Shown: positions 49,005-61,031, counted from the first letter of the stretch. The stretch: DNA of 64,000 bases from Sycon ciliatum (GCF_964019385.1 NC_088645.1:40971838-41035837); one strand, 5' to 3'. Translations and numbers: made by a program. The notes: generated by a model not told the origin, from the letters alone.

Positions 49005-50559
49005 TGTAGTAGTACCCAGTGCGCCTGTGGCGGACCGGCTGGCTTCCAGCCACACTGGCCCACAGTTCCACACCGTTTTCGGAGTTGACCCTTCAGCGCA
49101 TAGGTCGCGAGGTTGCGAAGCAGTTATCAAATAATCAAGTGCTAAGACACTTGAAGTAACGTTAGTAGTTACCTCTGAAACTTCAACACCTCCGACGCCA
49201 CTACAGGCCGCCTCTTCCACCAGCACACGTTCTCCAGATTACTTCAACCTGCCCTGCGCTGCTACGATAAAGTAGGTGCACCGTTCACGTTCGCATTTTT
49301 CGGATATCGCCACACGGGTTTGACGAGACAGTACCTTCATAAACAAACAGACTTCAACTGGAAATGTGTCCAGCTAGATGTCATAGCAAGTGCAGTCTAG
49401 GCCAGCGTAATAATCTCTGATTGCGGACAAAAGAAAGATTACAGGAGTCGACGGTTGTCTGAAGTAGCTCAGTGGAATGAGCACGCAACTTTCCATCTGC
49501 GCCATCCAGCAGTCAGTCAGTCAGTTCCAACGCGCACCAGCAAGAGCAGATGAGAGTCAGTCACCTTGGACTTGGTCACCCGAGGCCCTCCTCCATGAAC
49601 CACCGCTGCACAAACAAGGAGGTAGCTTTCCTACTACTGTCACTGAGTGGATCTACACCACAGTGCAAAATAGAGATACAGTCATGTACTACTGCCAGTA
49701 CTGGTGTGGAGATCTACAGTAGACTAGACAGAAAATATTTTCGGGTTTCCTCGTGGAGTCGTGGAACTACCGGTATGCTGTATGACTAGGCCATAGGTGT
49801 AGCTGTACGAAAAGGAGTCAGAGATGCAAGACACGACTCGACGAGATTCTGGGCAATGCCAGTTCTAGCGCGCAGTCCGGTACAGAGGTCAGGTGCCACC
49901 AAGATCACGTATATCATGGTATACACGTCGACGGTCGGTAGATCTGCTCGGTAGATCTCTTCGCTGTAGACGGGGTAGCGTTACTAGTCTGTTACTGCTT
50001 AGGGCTACTACTACTACTGCTACTACTACTACTAGTACTAGTAGATGACAACGACACTAGTAGTAGTAGTAGATCTACTACACTCGTCTCTAGACTACAG
50101 ACAGTACTACTCACACTAGTAGATCTACTCAGTACTAGTAGTAGTAATACAGCTACGCCTGTATGCTTTTGGCAATGCATTGCAGTACTGTCGGAGTGTC
50201 GAGCATGCAATGCATGTACATGATTATTTATTCCCACGTTGATATGGAGTATACTAGTAGCAGCGCAGATGCATCGATCTGCAAATCCGCTACTCACGTC
50301 AGATGACAGTTGCCAGCATGCAGTGTTTGTCTGCATTTCCGGTGCCTAAATAAATCAATGATGACACCATGGACACTGCATCAGCCTGACAAGACCTAGT
50401 ATTGTAGTGACTGTGTGGCAGTCAAGCCTCAACGCGCTCAAGCCAAGCAGAGTTGAGCAAGGACAGTGAGTTGCGCTTGGTGAAACCTGACCCGGAGTAC
50501 ACATTCATTTAACTCCCCGGAACTCTGACATGAATGCGACTGGACGATGACGAATTTTT
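49005..50559. other. No gene recognised; CTA/AGT simple repeats
   Basis: A D-arm-like TAGCTCAGTGGAATGAGCA at 49467-49485 hints at a tRNA-derived SINE without a B box. Inverted ACT/AGT trinucleotide runs occupy about 50006-50150. Confidence 0.45.
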
Positions 50560-53500
50560 TTATTTTATTTTTTTATTGGGAACTCAGCCCTACAAAGAGA
50601 CATGTGGAGACAACAAGACAAGACACAGGGGATGTAGGGACGACGTGCCGATGTACAGGGAGCAACTCGACCGACCAGGGGTCTCGGCGTTAGCGTTGCA
50701 ACCTGGCATGGAAAAAAGGGGGGGGGTTGCATGGTCAGGTAGCAAAAAATAATAATTTTGGTGCGAGAAAGGGGCGCTAGTATTGCACCAAATAATATAA
50801 ATACGTGTAATGACTAAACCAGAAGTGAAAATGAAGAAAGAGAACAATAATCATAACAAGCAAGTACTAGTAGAGAGGTAAATACTAAATGGGTCTCAAT
50901 ATCATCGTCACAGGTACTGTGTGGACCACAGCCATCTCTTTCGGATTAGATCCTTACATACGTTGACCTTGAAGGTTTGGAGGCGTCTTGAATGAGGCTC
51001 GTGAAGCAGGAGGTCCGCAGGCAGGTTGTTCCAGGGTGTGATGGCGAAGAAGGGGAAGGATCGCAGGAGGTAGTCAGGGGCTGTGCGAGGGGGTGTCCAC
51101 TTCAGCTGAAAGGCATGGTGCGTCTGACGTTTTTGCCGTGTGCACATGCTAGCTACGGCAGGGGGCTTGGTTGGTGGCAGCATGGCCTTTACCTGGGGAT
51201 GCCCTGGAATGTAGTGCAGCTTGAACAAGTATGACAGGGCTGCCACCATCCGACGAAGCTGAAGACTTTGGAGGATGGTTCCAGGTCCCAGGAAATGCAG
51301 GGCACGTTGCTGAACCTTGTCCAGCTGGGCCATGTTAGTTGCGGCTGCGCTCGACCAGGCCAGTGGGGCATATTCAAGTAGGGGTCGCACGAATCCCTTG
51401 TAGACCGTCACTCGACCATGGTCGTTCAGGATGGGTGCTGCCTTTCGTAGGAAACCCAGCCTTTGGGAGGCGCGCAGTGCAACACTGCGAGTGTGCGCTC
51501 TGTAGGAGAGAGTAGGGTCGAGCATGACTCCCAGCAGCTTCAGGGTATCTGTCTCCTGGAGTGCTTCACCTCCAAAGGTGACTAGTGGAGTGCAGGGGGG
51601 GGAACGTGCTTGCGATGTAGAGTCATGCGTTGTGTCTTTGCTGGCTCAAAACAGATACGCCACTTGCGGCCCCACTCCTCAAGACTGTTGAGGGACCCTT
51701 GGAGGGAGGCGGTGGACTGTTGGAGATGATCAGTTGGCTGTACTAAGCTGTAGAGTGTGGTGTCGTCTGCAAAGCTGCTCAGCTGCGTTCCTGGAGTTAA
51801 ACATTGTTCAATGTCACAGGTGTATAGAGGGAAGAGGCTGGGTCCTAGGATGCTGCCTTGGGGGACACCAGCCTGGATGGGTTGAGCATCTGACGTCTGG
51901 CCTCCAACCACAACGCGGATGTTTCGGTTGGTGAGGTAGTCCTGTAGCCATACAAGCAGGCGTCCGTCGACGCCAGCCTGCTTTGCTTTGTACAGCACTC
52001 CTGTGTGTGATACCCGGTCAAACGCACCGGCAATATCCACGGCGAGGACCTGGACACAACCACCAGTACTTATGGTGTGGACCCATTCATGTTGGAGAGC
52101 CGTTAAGATATCTGCGGTTCCTCTACCACGTCGGAATCCTAACTGGCTGTTTGGCAACACCTCATGCTTCTCTAGGTAGTTAACCAGTTGCGTGTTTACA
52201 ATGCCCTCCATGACTTTCGACATGATCGTTAGCAGTGATATTGGTCGGTAGTTAGATGCCAAAGATGTGGAGGACCGTTTGTGAACTGGGACTACATGGG
52301 CAAGTTTCCATGCCCCAGGTTGCACACCGGCTAAGAAGCAGAGGGCGAAGAGCTTTGCCAGTGGGTCTGCAAGTTCAGATGAGCACATCTTGAGCACACG
52401 AGCAGAGATGCCATCCGGTCCAGTTGCTTTTGATACAGCCAAGTTCGCCAGGTGCCGTTTGACCGTTGCTGCGCGGAAGTGAATGTGCTTTAGCGTGGCA
52501 TCGGCAGGTCAGGCAGGTCAGCAGCACAGAGGTCGTTATTGCCAAGGCTACACTTGTTCGCAAAATGCGCTGCAAAGCACTCGGCTTTCTCACGAGAAGA
52601 GTGGAACTCTTGTCCTGCAGGGTTGGTCAGCAGCGGGATGTCAGAGCAACGTCCCTTGCCGGCTGCGCTCTTGATGGTTGACCACCACTCTTTGTCCCGG
52701 AGGGAACCTGCAGTAAGCTTGTTGCGAATTCTACGTTGATGTGCTAATCGCGCTGCATGACACGCTTCCACTTCGTGGTTAACAGTTGTGATGTACTGGA
52801 CCTTGTGGTTATCGTTGCGGGGATTGCGTCGCCACAGCTTCCATGCCCGCTCCTTGGCATGATTGGCGTTAGAACAGTCCGGTGTCCACCATACAGGGTT
52901 GGATTGGTGCACCACAAGCTCTTTGGACGGTAGGAACTGTTTCATTCCATGCATGATGACATCAGTTACGCGCTGACAGGACTGCTCCTCACACCCATGG
53001 ATCTTGGCGGGCCAGTCTATGTTGCGGAGGTAGGCTCTCAGGCGGTGCCAGTCAGCAAGGGCGTATTTCCAAACCTGTCGAACAGCAGGATCTTCGCGTC
53101 GTGGATGCTGTTGGAGAAACTCGGCAATGATAACGGCATGATCAGATCGTCCAAGTGGTGCATAGGCTGTGGTGCATACGGGGTGTGAGAAATCGGAGAT
53201 GATAAGATCGAGAGTATTGTTGCCGCGGATTGGCTGGGTGACATGCTGGACAAGATGATGTGCTGCGCAGACTTCCTCCAGGCATTCACCGGCTCGGATA
53301 GTCTTGCTACTCTGTAGCCAGGCTGAATTATGCACGTTGAAGTCCCCTGCAATTATCACATTGCTGCCAAGACGGCGGACATCATCCAAAGTGTTGTCTA
53401 GGTAGTCCATCAGGCTGGTGTCTGTCTCTGCACAAGAGCCAGGCCGGTAGAGCGCACCCAGAACAGTCTTTGTTCCGGAGTGCATTGCCAGGGAAATCCA

Positions 53501-53950
53501 TAAGAGCTCGTGATCACGGCAATCTATATCGTCGTGGTGGGTAATGGATAGTTCACTCCTAGCCCACACTGCCACACCGCCACCATGGGCATCTCGATCC
53601 TTCCTATAGGGGGTGAGTGTCCTGGGATGGTCAACTCATGGGAGGAATTATCTGAGCAGAGCTTCGTTTCTGTTACTATTGCCACGTCTACATTATACTG
53701 CAGGATTACATGCTGCAGGGCACCTATCTTGTTGCTCAGGCTGAATGCATTAGTCACTAGCAGTCGCAGAGGTCTGGAATCCATCATTGGGCATGAGAGG
53801 ACTGGGCATCCTGCTGGGGTGGCTGCGCATCATGCTGGTCATGTTGTGGCGCAGATCCGTTTGATCTCTTCAGGTCTCCAGCCTCTGGTGGGGAGAGGTG
53901 GGAGTTTCCCCGTTTTTGGCCACTGTGTAGTGGAGTGGAGATGAAGTCTG
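50560..53950 (-). mobile_element. APE-type LINE (CR1/Jockey-like), ORF2 with frameshifts
   Basis: A minus-strand non-LTR retrotransposon. Its 5' part (to 53950) encodes a Pro- and Gly-rich segment that may be the end of ORF1. ORF2 and a 3' tail of about 340 bp follow. It is recognisable throughout but disabled by about three frameshifts, one at a poly-G run (51596-51602). Confidence 0.85.
50908..53787 (-). pseudogene. LINE ORF2: endonuclease and reverse transcriptase
   Basis: Open segments 53524-53787, 52490-53575, 51582-52442 and 50908-51525 lie in shifted frames. The first two make an apurinic-type endonuclease (ETKLCSDN with the catalytic Glu, AGDFNVHNSAW, LDLIISD and GRSDHAVI). The third is a reverse transcriptase: SKATGPDGIS, NYRPISLL, QLGFRRGRGT, VDIAGAFDRV, AGVPQGSILGP and the catalytic FADDTTLY. 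The last is the usual thumb and C-terminal region (GFLRKAAPIL, WNNLPADL). Breaks lie near 53580, 52500 and 51600. Such proteins nick the target and prime cDNA synthesis; this copy cannot. Confidence 0.88.
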
Positions 53951-54114
53951 CCGGTGGTGGTGGCGGCGGTGGTGGTGGCGGCGGGGAGGAGGACAGGGTG
54001 CCAGTTTTACAAGACTTAGTGGTAAGAAAAGGTCAAACGCATTCCTCCACGTCTGTCACACATCGTCTTCTTCAATCTTCAATCCAGGTCATTGGAAGCA
54101 ATAATACAATCCAT

Positions 54115-54116
<2 letters not shown>
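53951..54116. other. Short linker with GGT repeats
   Basis: (GGTGGC)n-type repeats at about 53951-53985 and otherwise featureless. Confidence 0.5.
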
Positions 54117-54152
<36 letters not shown>

Positions 54153-54188
54153 GAGAGAGAGAGAGAGTGAGAGAGAGAGAGAGAGAGG

Positions 54189-54258
<70 letters not shown>

Positions 54259-54317
54259 GAGAGAGAGACAGAGAGACAGAGAGAGAGACAGAGACAGAGA
54301 GAGACAGAGAGCGAGCG

Positions 54318-54355
<38 letters not shown>
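54117..54355. repeat. (GA)n and (GACA)n compound microsatellite
   Basis: About 80 bp of GA, then 15 GACA units, then mixed GA/GACA. The open frames across it are repeat artefacts. Confidence 0.95.
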
Positions 54356-54358
<3 letters not shown>

Positions 54359-54559
54359 ACGGGCACCTGATTCTATCCCGGGTATGAGACCGCCCGCCCG
54401 CCCCCACCACCACCACGTTCATCGAGTCTATTTTGCCCGGATAAAGGGGAGGGGGCCCGGTGTCTGGGCCTCTGGTGGAGCCGGTGTGTCGACCATCTAA
54501 TAGTATGTGATCACGTCAACATACACGGACTCCTGCTCGTGACCGAATATTATTGCGGC

Positions 54560-56170
54560 GCCTTTGTCAACAAGACTTAGTACCATTTGAAACACCATGC
54601 CGCCGAGCTGGCCAATTCCTTAACTTCGATCTTCAACCAGTCATTGTCTAGCGGAATGGTACCGTCAGCCTGCAAACTAGTGTCTGTGTGTCCAGTGTTT
54701 TTAAAGAAAGGTGACCGTACGACAGTTCCCACTACCACCCAGTCTCGCTACTGCCCATTAATATTATTGCATTGTCTCCAAAGTCTTGGAATCGCTAGTG
54801 CTCCATGCAGCTTCACGACCATCTGGACATCACACCCGGAGCAATACCAAATGAACAGTTTGCATACAGGTGGGTTACAGTACTGGGGACCTTTTAACAC
54901 TAGTCTTGCCATCAATAACCGATTTCGCTCGAGATTGACCAACGGCGTTGGGAGTTCCTCGGTCATGTACTGAGAATGGAGAAGAGCTCTCCCCCACAGC
55001 GCGTGTTAGAGTTTTCAGCCACCGCGAGCCTGCGTGGTCGACTGGGCCGACCCAGGACAACTCTCTTCTCAACTCTTTCTCAGGACTGCCTAGCCCGATT
55101 CGGCATTCGCCTGGGCACGCTTAGAGGCCTTAATCAGCTGCGGCAGTTGGCAGGGGATAAGTCGGGGTGGAATGGCACCCCGCGGCACTCATCTTCCTCT
55201 GCCGAGCCGCGTCCTTGACTTATCCCCTGCAGGGTGAACATCGTGCACGAACAGTCTACCGTCTTTCTGACATTGCCACTCGAACTTGACAATAGAAGCT
55301 GCTTTCCGTATGTGCAGTTACATAATGTCATTGAGCCATGGTGTTTTTATTTTATTTTTGTGAATCCTTCCTGGAAGCAAATGCTGGTTTTATGCACTCG
55401 TGTAATTACTCAGCGTTATTTGCAATAATAATCAATAACTGGCCGAGAAGCATGGACACCGGAGACTGTATACGGCCGTGCTGCTGCTCGATATGAGCAA
55501 AGCCTTTGACCGTGTTCACCACCAAACGCTAATAGATGGCCTTCACAGTCTGAAGATCCGTGGAAATGCTCTTAAGTGGTTCAAGTTGTATCTGTCTCAC
55601 CGACAGCAACACGTAGAAGTGAACGGAACCGCAAGTGACTGTAGAACCTGCACTAGGGGCGTTCCCCAGGGTTCCGTCCAAGGCCCTACCCTCTTCAGCA
55701 TCGACACTCGACTTGTCCACACTCTGCCATTGCGCTCCAAATGCCTTCTTTATGCAGGCGACACCACCCTGTATGCCTCTGGAAAGTGTCCACGAAGTGT
55801 CATGTCTTATTTGGAAGAAGTGTTTCAGTGCATGGTGGAGCAGCACGTCACAGATCGCGGCCTGCTCCTGAACTCCAGCACTCCAGGTACATGTACTGCT
55901 GATCCACGGCAACCGCCCACATCCTCCACCTAACCTGAGCATTGTCTGTGGTTCGATTGTTATTGCCCCGTCTGACGAAGTTAAATACCTGGGACTGACT
56001 CTCGACTCAACTTTAAGTTTCAGTGCCCACGTTGACTCCCTCAAGGAAGACATCGGAAAGAATTATGTAGGTGCTTTTCGACGTGGAAGGAGGAACCTTG
56101 CTGTCCAGGCCATGCAGTTGTACTTGTCAGCAGTTCAGTGCAGAGCAAGCTCGAGTCCGCTAGCACTGCC
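54560..56170 (+). pseudogene. Second LINE, heavily decayed reverse transcriptase
   Basis: Pieces of a reverse transcriptase appear in order. 54587-54730 has ELANSLTSIFNQSLSSGMVPSA-type fingers. 55478-55870 has LLLDMSKAFDRVHHQTL, the palm RGVPQGSVQGPTLF and the active site as YAGD, where the first catalytic Asp is Gly. 55930-56100 has VKYLGLTLDSTLSF in another frame. A different LINE end interrupts it at about 54890-55220. Non-functional. Confidence 0.8.
54890..55220 (+). pseudogene. 3' end of a third LINE inserted in the second
   Basis: The frames give LGHVLRMEKSS-like and RGRLGRPRTTLFSTLSQDCL, typical of the extreme C-terminus of APE-type LINE proteins (GRPRTT...D), then a stop at about 55216. 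GGGGATAAGTC is repeated in inverse at its end. 5'-truncated. Confidence 0.6.
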
Positions 56171-56214
56171 TACTATACGTGCCCATTAAGAATGGTAACA
56201 ATAGTATCACTAAA

Positions 56215-56440
56215 GTTGGTTGCTCCAACGATGAGCACACGCTTCTTGCCGAACTTGACATTTGACTGACTCACGACTGCCATCCGGAGCACACGAGGAG
56301 CACGTCGCACCTTCCGCTTGGCAAACCTGAAAGAAAGCACCACTCCCTGCTCAATACACAGTGTTTCGGGGAACTCACCCCTCATCAGTTGAGCTTGAGT
56401 AGGCTTCATGACTAATACCGCCGAAGTCGCAACTTCTAAG
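56215..56440 (-). repeat. Family A hammerhead repeat, truncated
   Basis: Matches family A from TTGACTGACTCACGACTG through the hammerhead and ends near CGCCGAAGTCGCAAC. It lies between two LINE remnants, far from the main cluster. Confidence 0.75.
56349..56394 (-). ncRNA. Type I hammerhead ribozyme, family A copy 6
   Basis: Stems and core as in 1540-1585. The stem II loop differs by one base (TGAGTT versus TGAATT), a change that leaves stem II intact. Confidence 0.85.
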
Positions 56441-56505
56441 TTCGGAATAATATCACTGCTCTTCAAAACAACCAGATCCCTTGTAACCCCACGGCCAGAC
56501 GCGAC

Positions 56506-57174
56506 ATGGACAGTAATGGTGCTGCTGCTGTTTCTGCTGGTGCGGCTGCCGTCGGTGCGAATGGGTCGACACCCATCGGGGATGCTGATGCTGCCAGTGC
56601 TCTTGAGTCGACAACCGTCGGAGATGCTGTGCAGGTGGATACCGGAGTGCTTAATCCTGCTGCAGATTGGGATTTGCCTGCACCAACTTTACCGCCTGTT
56701 GCCAATCCTGTATTTCAGCTAGGTGATATGGATGAGACAGAGACTTTAGCTGAGATCAACAATGCCTATGAGAAATGTGTACACTTCTCTCCAAATGCTT
56801 TCCGCATTCCATGTGGGAGAGTTGGCCGTCGATTTGTTGCCGAACTAGCCCGATTTCTGCTTTGCTTTGGCGAGACAGGCTCGTATTCGAAACACGCCTT
56901 TACTATTGCAGCTGTTTTCCAGCAGCTTCTTCTCCAGAAACCGCAAGGCGATGACACCAAGCATACGGCTATTCTTGAGCGTAGGCTTGGTCTATGGGCC
57001 AAGGGAGAGATTGCTGAACTCTTGCGGGAATTCGGCATCATACAAGAAGCCCGCACAAAGAGGGATGGATCAGGATCAGCAAAAGAAAGGAAGCCTGCCG
57101 ATTCAGCTAGACAATTCGCAGAGTCGGTCAACAATGACAGGCTTTCTGCTGCCCTGCGCCAGTTGTCAAAATGA
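56506..57174 (+). CDS. N-terminal domain of the RLE-type LINE protein
   Basis: A 222-residue frame with an Ala/Gly-rich start, then a helical region (FRIPCGRVGRRFVAELARFL...LGLWAKGEIAELLREFG) and a Lys/Arg-rich part ending NNDRLSAALRQLSK at a stop. The family continues with a VHQLDAIIDGTSP segment, found here in another frame at about 57185-57225, so a frameshift near 57165 ended the original ORF. The role of this domain is unknown. Translation of this piece alone is doubtful. Confidence 0.55.
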   Translation: MDSNGAAAVSAGAAAVGANGSTPIGDADAASALESTTVGDAVQVDTGVLNPAADWDLPAPTLPPVANPVFQLGDMDETETLAEINNAYEKCVHFSPNAFRIPCGRVGRRFVAELARFLLCFGETGSYSKHAFTIAAVFQQLLLQKPQGDDTKHTAILERRLGLWAKGEIAELLREFGIIQEARTKRDGSGSAKERKPADSARQFAESVNNDRLSAALRQLSK

Positions 57175-57215
57175 TGAATATGGTGGAGTGCATCAACTGG
57201 ATGCCATCATTGACG

Positions 57216-57880
57216 GCACATCTCCGCGACATCTCTGCTAACTTGCTGGAGCGTGTGGCCCATAGCGTTGCAGTGGAACCGCATCTGCAGCAGGTGACCG
57301 GAGAGCAGTTTCGCTATCGGACGGCCATCCGCACCGATCAAGCACGTCTGGATGTCGCTGCAAGTGGCCTATGGGGTGGCCGGTTTGAGCGCACCTACAT
57401 CGATGTGCGAGTTTTTAACCCACATGCGCCATCAAACCGTGCCACCTCAATTCCTTCCTGCTACACAAAGCATGAGAAGGAGAAGAGAAGGAGCTATGAA
57501 AAGCGCATTCACGAGATTGAGCACTCGTCATTTGTCCCCGCTATTTTTTCGACCACTGGCGGCATGAGCAAGCACGCGGAGGCTCTGTACAAGCGTATCG
57601 CACTGTTGCTGTCATCCAAGACCGGTGATCCGTACAGCTGCTTGATGTCCTGGCTGAGGTGTAAGCTCTCCTTCGCACTGCTCCGCTCCAATGTTATGTG
57701 TCTGCGCGGATGCCGTAACCTCAGAATGCAGATGGACTCGCCACCTGTTTTGGCTGTTGCTGAGGCTTGCATTCGCTCCTAAGTGGTATGTTTTGAGCGC
57801 TTTTGGGTGTTATCCTTTTCTTTCTTTTCTTCATTTTGCCCTAAATTATCATCTCTTATGGCCTTCCTGTATACGCTCTG
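57216..57880 (+). pseudogene. Restriction-like endonuclease end of an RLE LINE, misplaced
   Basis: In one frame to the stop at 57780-57782: LRDISANLLERV, then the PD-(D/E)XK-like core (RLDVAASGLWGGRFERTYID with VRVFNPHAPSN following), then KHEKEKRRSYEKRIHEIEHS and the terminal LRCKLSFALLRSNVMCLRG. About 100 bp of 3' untranslated-like, T-rich sequence follows. This is the natural protein end of the family, yet it lies between the N-terminal and reverse transcriptase parts. A 5'-truncated second copy inserted into the first is the simplest explanation. Confidence 0.7.
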
Positions 57881-57886
57881 ACCGCA

Positions 57887-58930
57887 CTTCGATTCGGGAT
57901 ATACTGCAGCAGAAACACCCAGCAGCTGAGCCCGTGGGCGAGGATGCGATCATGGATGGACCGCCACTCCTTGAGCCCCATCCCATCATTTTCAATGCAA
58001 TTGATCGAAAAGTCATTAAGCAGGCCGCCATGGGCACAAGTGGTTCAGCTGGCGCTTCGGATGTGGACGCGGATGGGTGGCGGCACATGTGCTCCTCCTT
58101 CACGGATGTGTCTCAGTCCCTGTGCAGTGCCCTGGCTCTGTGTGCTCGGCGGCTGGCTTCGACTTATGACGAGCCGGAATCAATGGTGGCATATACCTCG
58201 TGTCGCCTCATTCCGTTGGACAAGAGCCCTGGAGTGCGGCCTATTGGAATTGGCGAGGTCATACGGCGGATAATTGGCAAGGCAATACTGTCTGTTGCAG
58301 GTGGGGCAGTTAAGGAGGTGGCTGGATGCGTCCAACTCTGTGCTGGACAAGACAGTGGGATGCTATGACCAGTGTGTTCAGTGATGAAAGCACAGAAGGC
58401 ATATTATTGGCGGACGCATCCAATGCCTTTAATAGAATGAATCGAGCTGTTGGCCTGCGCAATGGTCAAAGAATCTGCCCTGAGTTGGCTCCAGTACTGA
58501 TAAACACCTATCGCACACCTGCCCGACTGTATGTTGGTGGTGAGTGCAGCATGTCGGAAGAGGGCACCACGCAAGGAGATCCTCTAGCAATGCCATTCTA
58601 TGCTATTGCCATGCTGCTTCTGGTCAGGAAGGCGACAAAATGTGTCGCCTTCCTGAACTAATGAGGATTCCATCCAACCCTGGTTCGCTGATGATGCCTC
58701 GGCGGCGGGAAAACTCGCAAGGATGCGTGCCTGGTGGGATGTTCTTGTTGGGGATGGCCCTAAATATGGATATTTCCTGAATCCTGCAAAATCAGTGCTG
58801 GTTGTCAAGGAGCCGTGCATGGAGGAGGCCAAGTCTCTCTTCCAGGGTACTGATAATTATATCAATAACATGTGAAGGATCACGCTACCTAGGGGCTGCG
58901 ATAGAGACCTCCCAATTCTGCCAGGACTAC
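57887..58930 (+). pseudogene. Reverse transcriptase of the RLE LINE, first part
   Basis: IRDILQQKHPAAEPV, a GWRHMCSSF fingers region and CRLIPLDKSPGVRPIGIGEV lead to a frameshift at about 58350. LADASNAFNRMNRAV (palm), EGTTQGDPLAMPFYAIA and, after another shift near 58660, the catalytic FADDASAAGK follow. SRYLGAAIETSQFCQDY then runs into the Tc1-type insertion at TA 58928. Disabled by frameshifts. Confidence 0.8.
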
Positions 58931-59965
58931 TTCCTCCGTTAACAAAAACTTCGTGATGGATTTTGATGGATATGAAAACGCTTAGAACAGGTCAAGAAGT
59001 TTGTATCGACTGCAAATGACTGGACGAAGGTGAGTAAGCCTATGTACAGCGTCTTTACAAGAGAAACTGTTGGCGGAATGATCAGAGAGTTCAGTTTGCG
59101 TCGCTTTCGCTCGATTCATTTTTGACCTGCGTCGCTGTCGTCATCTGCTGCACGCGAGTCGTCATCTGCTGTACGCGAGACGTCATCTCTCTCTCGAATC
59201 GTTGTTCAGCTCGTTTCAGCCTTGCCTCGGCTTCTTTGATCACACTCCGCTTGATGTCGCTGTCGTTCAAGTAAGTTTGCTTTCAAGCTGCGTGATCCGC
59301 CGCGATGGCGATTACTCGTTTCCACCAGGGAGTCGTGAAAAATATTTTACGACTCCCTGGTTTCATCTTCGCTCTCCAGAACTCCGCGAAACGAGGAGTA
59401 AAGGCACAGCCAAACTGATTCCATTTTCTCTAATGGATACCAGCACTGAACGGCAGCGGTTAGCAAGTCCAGTCGACTTTCTTTAGCCACGAGACTCGCA
59501 TCGGACTGCAGACTTCTGAAAGAATGCATGGTCAACAGCATTCGAATCTGGGCTTTGCGCAGGTTGAACAAGAACTCGAGTTCAGAATTATTTTCATAGA
59601 GCCGTGCGATCGGAGCAGCTCCTTGTTCACTCGCTCATTGTGTGGGCTCGCTGCTCCGTTTTATCGCTCTCTATCACTCTCCCACGTACTCAGTGCTAAA
59701 GTGGTAGAGAGGCCAAGCAGCGCAATATCCCCTCGGAGAAGTGGTATTTCAGTTTCGCTTGCCATGACTGTCATCACCTATGTTTCCACAGCGCAACCAT
59801 CGATTCCGCTCGGCTTGTTGTGAAAGGTCGCTTTCCTTGCATCGTATCTCTGTCATGGCATGCCAGGGAAGGCCAAGAAAGTGATTGCGACTCATTTCAC
59901 GGCAGTTTGTGCCCAAATCAGCCCCTCGAAATTCCATCACGAAGTTTTTGTTAACGGAGGAAGTA
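58928..59965 (-). mobile_element. Tc1-type transposon inserted at TA, decayed transposase
   Basis: Perfect 33-bp inverted ends start TACTTCCTCCGTTAACAAAA and end at 59965 with the complement. The flanking LINE frame resumes exactly after one TA, so TA is the duplicated target. On the minus strand, 59347-59571 and shifted frames give QSPDSN- and LEKMESVWLCLYSSF-like pieces of a DDE transposase end. The 1-kb body is frameshifted and too short for a full enzyme. Confidence 0.75.
59321..59363. repeat. Perfect hairpin in the Tc1-type element
   Basis: CCAGGGAGTCGT and ACGACTCCCTGG flank a 12-bp AT-rich centre. Confidence 0.8.
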
Positions 59966-60680
59966 TGTTAACAACAAAGTTCGGCAGTGGACCGATGAAG
60001 TTTTGCGACTGGCCGAGATTGCTCAGAGTCACCCCAGGCAGCGTATTCCGCTTTGTGCCAAGCCATACGAAGCAAAATAATGGTCTTTTGTATGCCGGAC
60101 TACCGGCCATCGCCGGCCGCTCCTCACCAAAATGACTCCATGAGACACCTTTTTGCGTAGTCTTGTCGGCTGGGTGGTCTCGCGATAGTGCAGCCTTCAA
60201 CTCTAATACGTCAGTATGACACGTCCATGTTCATCACTGCTCCCATTGTGCAACTAATCAAGGGAGACATCCACACCCTCGGAGATACGTTGGATGTTGT
60301 CCTGAAGAGGAAGAACCAATCGAGGTCATCAAATCGAAGAGGCCAGTCGGATGCACTGTCGTCTGTTATCGAGGTCTCTTCGCCAACGTTTGTCCGAACA
60401 ATTGACCCGACAAGGGAGAGGGGAGCTTCCAGTTGGCTGACCTGTAAGCCGTTACGTCGCTATGGGTTCAACCTAACGAAAGGTGAATTCAGAGATGGAC
60501 TTTGCTTACGGTATGGCTGGACACCCCAGCGGCTGCCGTCATCATGTGTATGTGGTGTGGCCACCTCTGTGAGCCATCTCTTATCATGCCCAGTTGGCGG
60601 TCTTCCATCGATAAGACACAACGAGATTGGAGACGTAACGGCTTCACTTTTGAAGATCATAATTATGCAATAATCAGTGC
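59966..60680 (+). pseudogene. RLE LINE: rest of RT and CCHC region
   Basis: After the transposon, VNNKVRQWTDEVLRLAEIAQ continues the reverse transcriptase C-terminal side with stops. 60380-60665 holds GASSWLTCKPLRRYGFNLTK, GEFRDGLCLRYGW and the CCHC-like CVCGVATSVSHLLSCPVGG, then IRHNEIGDVTASLL. It breaks off where the endonuclease should begin. Confidence 0.75.
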
Positions 60681-61031
60681 CCTCACCCTCTACAGCTCAC
60701 TCCCTATCGATATCACAACCCAACCTCGAAGAAATTCTTTCCGAAACAATGCATCCAGTCTTCTTTTGGGCAGTGCCTGTTTCTGCTCCGTGCATCCCCT
60801 GGTTTCTTATATCTCGAACGTGTACTTAAGGTTTGTATGGTTCTGCCAATTTCACTGCTTTTCAAGCAGAACCTGCCAATTTTTCGAACATTATCTACCA
60901 AGGGCTAGCATGAATTCCACAGTGACTTTAGTTTGCATCCTCAGGGAGCCGTAGCCTTGAAGCGATTCATGTGCCTCCCTCCCCCCCCCCCCCCCCCGAT
61001 CGCACAATTCAATGCAAGGGTTGAGGTGAAT
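60681..61031. other. No gene seen; poly-C tract
   Basis: A C run at about 60979-60997 and short open frames. Confidence 0.5.

Larger units (their letters stand above)
56506..60680 (+). mobile_element. RLE-type LINE, rearranged and interrupted
   Basis: A non-LTR element related to restriction-like-endonuclease LINEs (R4/NeSL/Utopia-like proteins common in cnidarians and sponges). Parts in order along the DNA: N-terminal domain (56506-57225), RLE C-terminal fragment (about 57216-57880), reverse transcriptase (57887-58930 and 59966-60180), CCHC region (about 60380-60665). A Tc1-type transposon sits in the reverse transcriptase. The RLE normally comes last, so the order is permuted. Confidence 0.8.

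Noticed and set aside
53935..54387. 150-codon Arg/Glu/Thr/Asp repeat frame
   Set aside because: Produced by the GA/GACA microsatellite.
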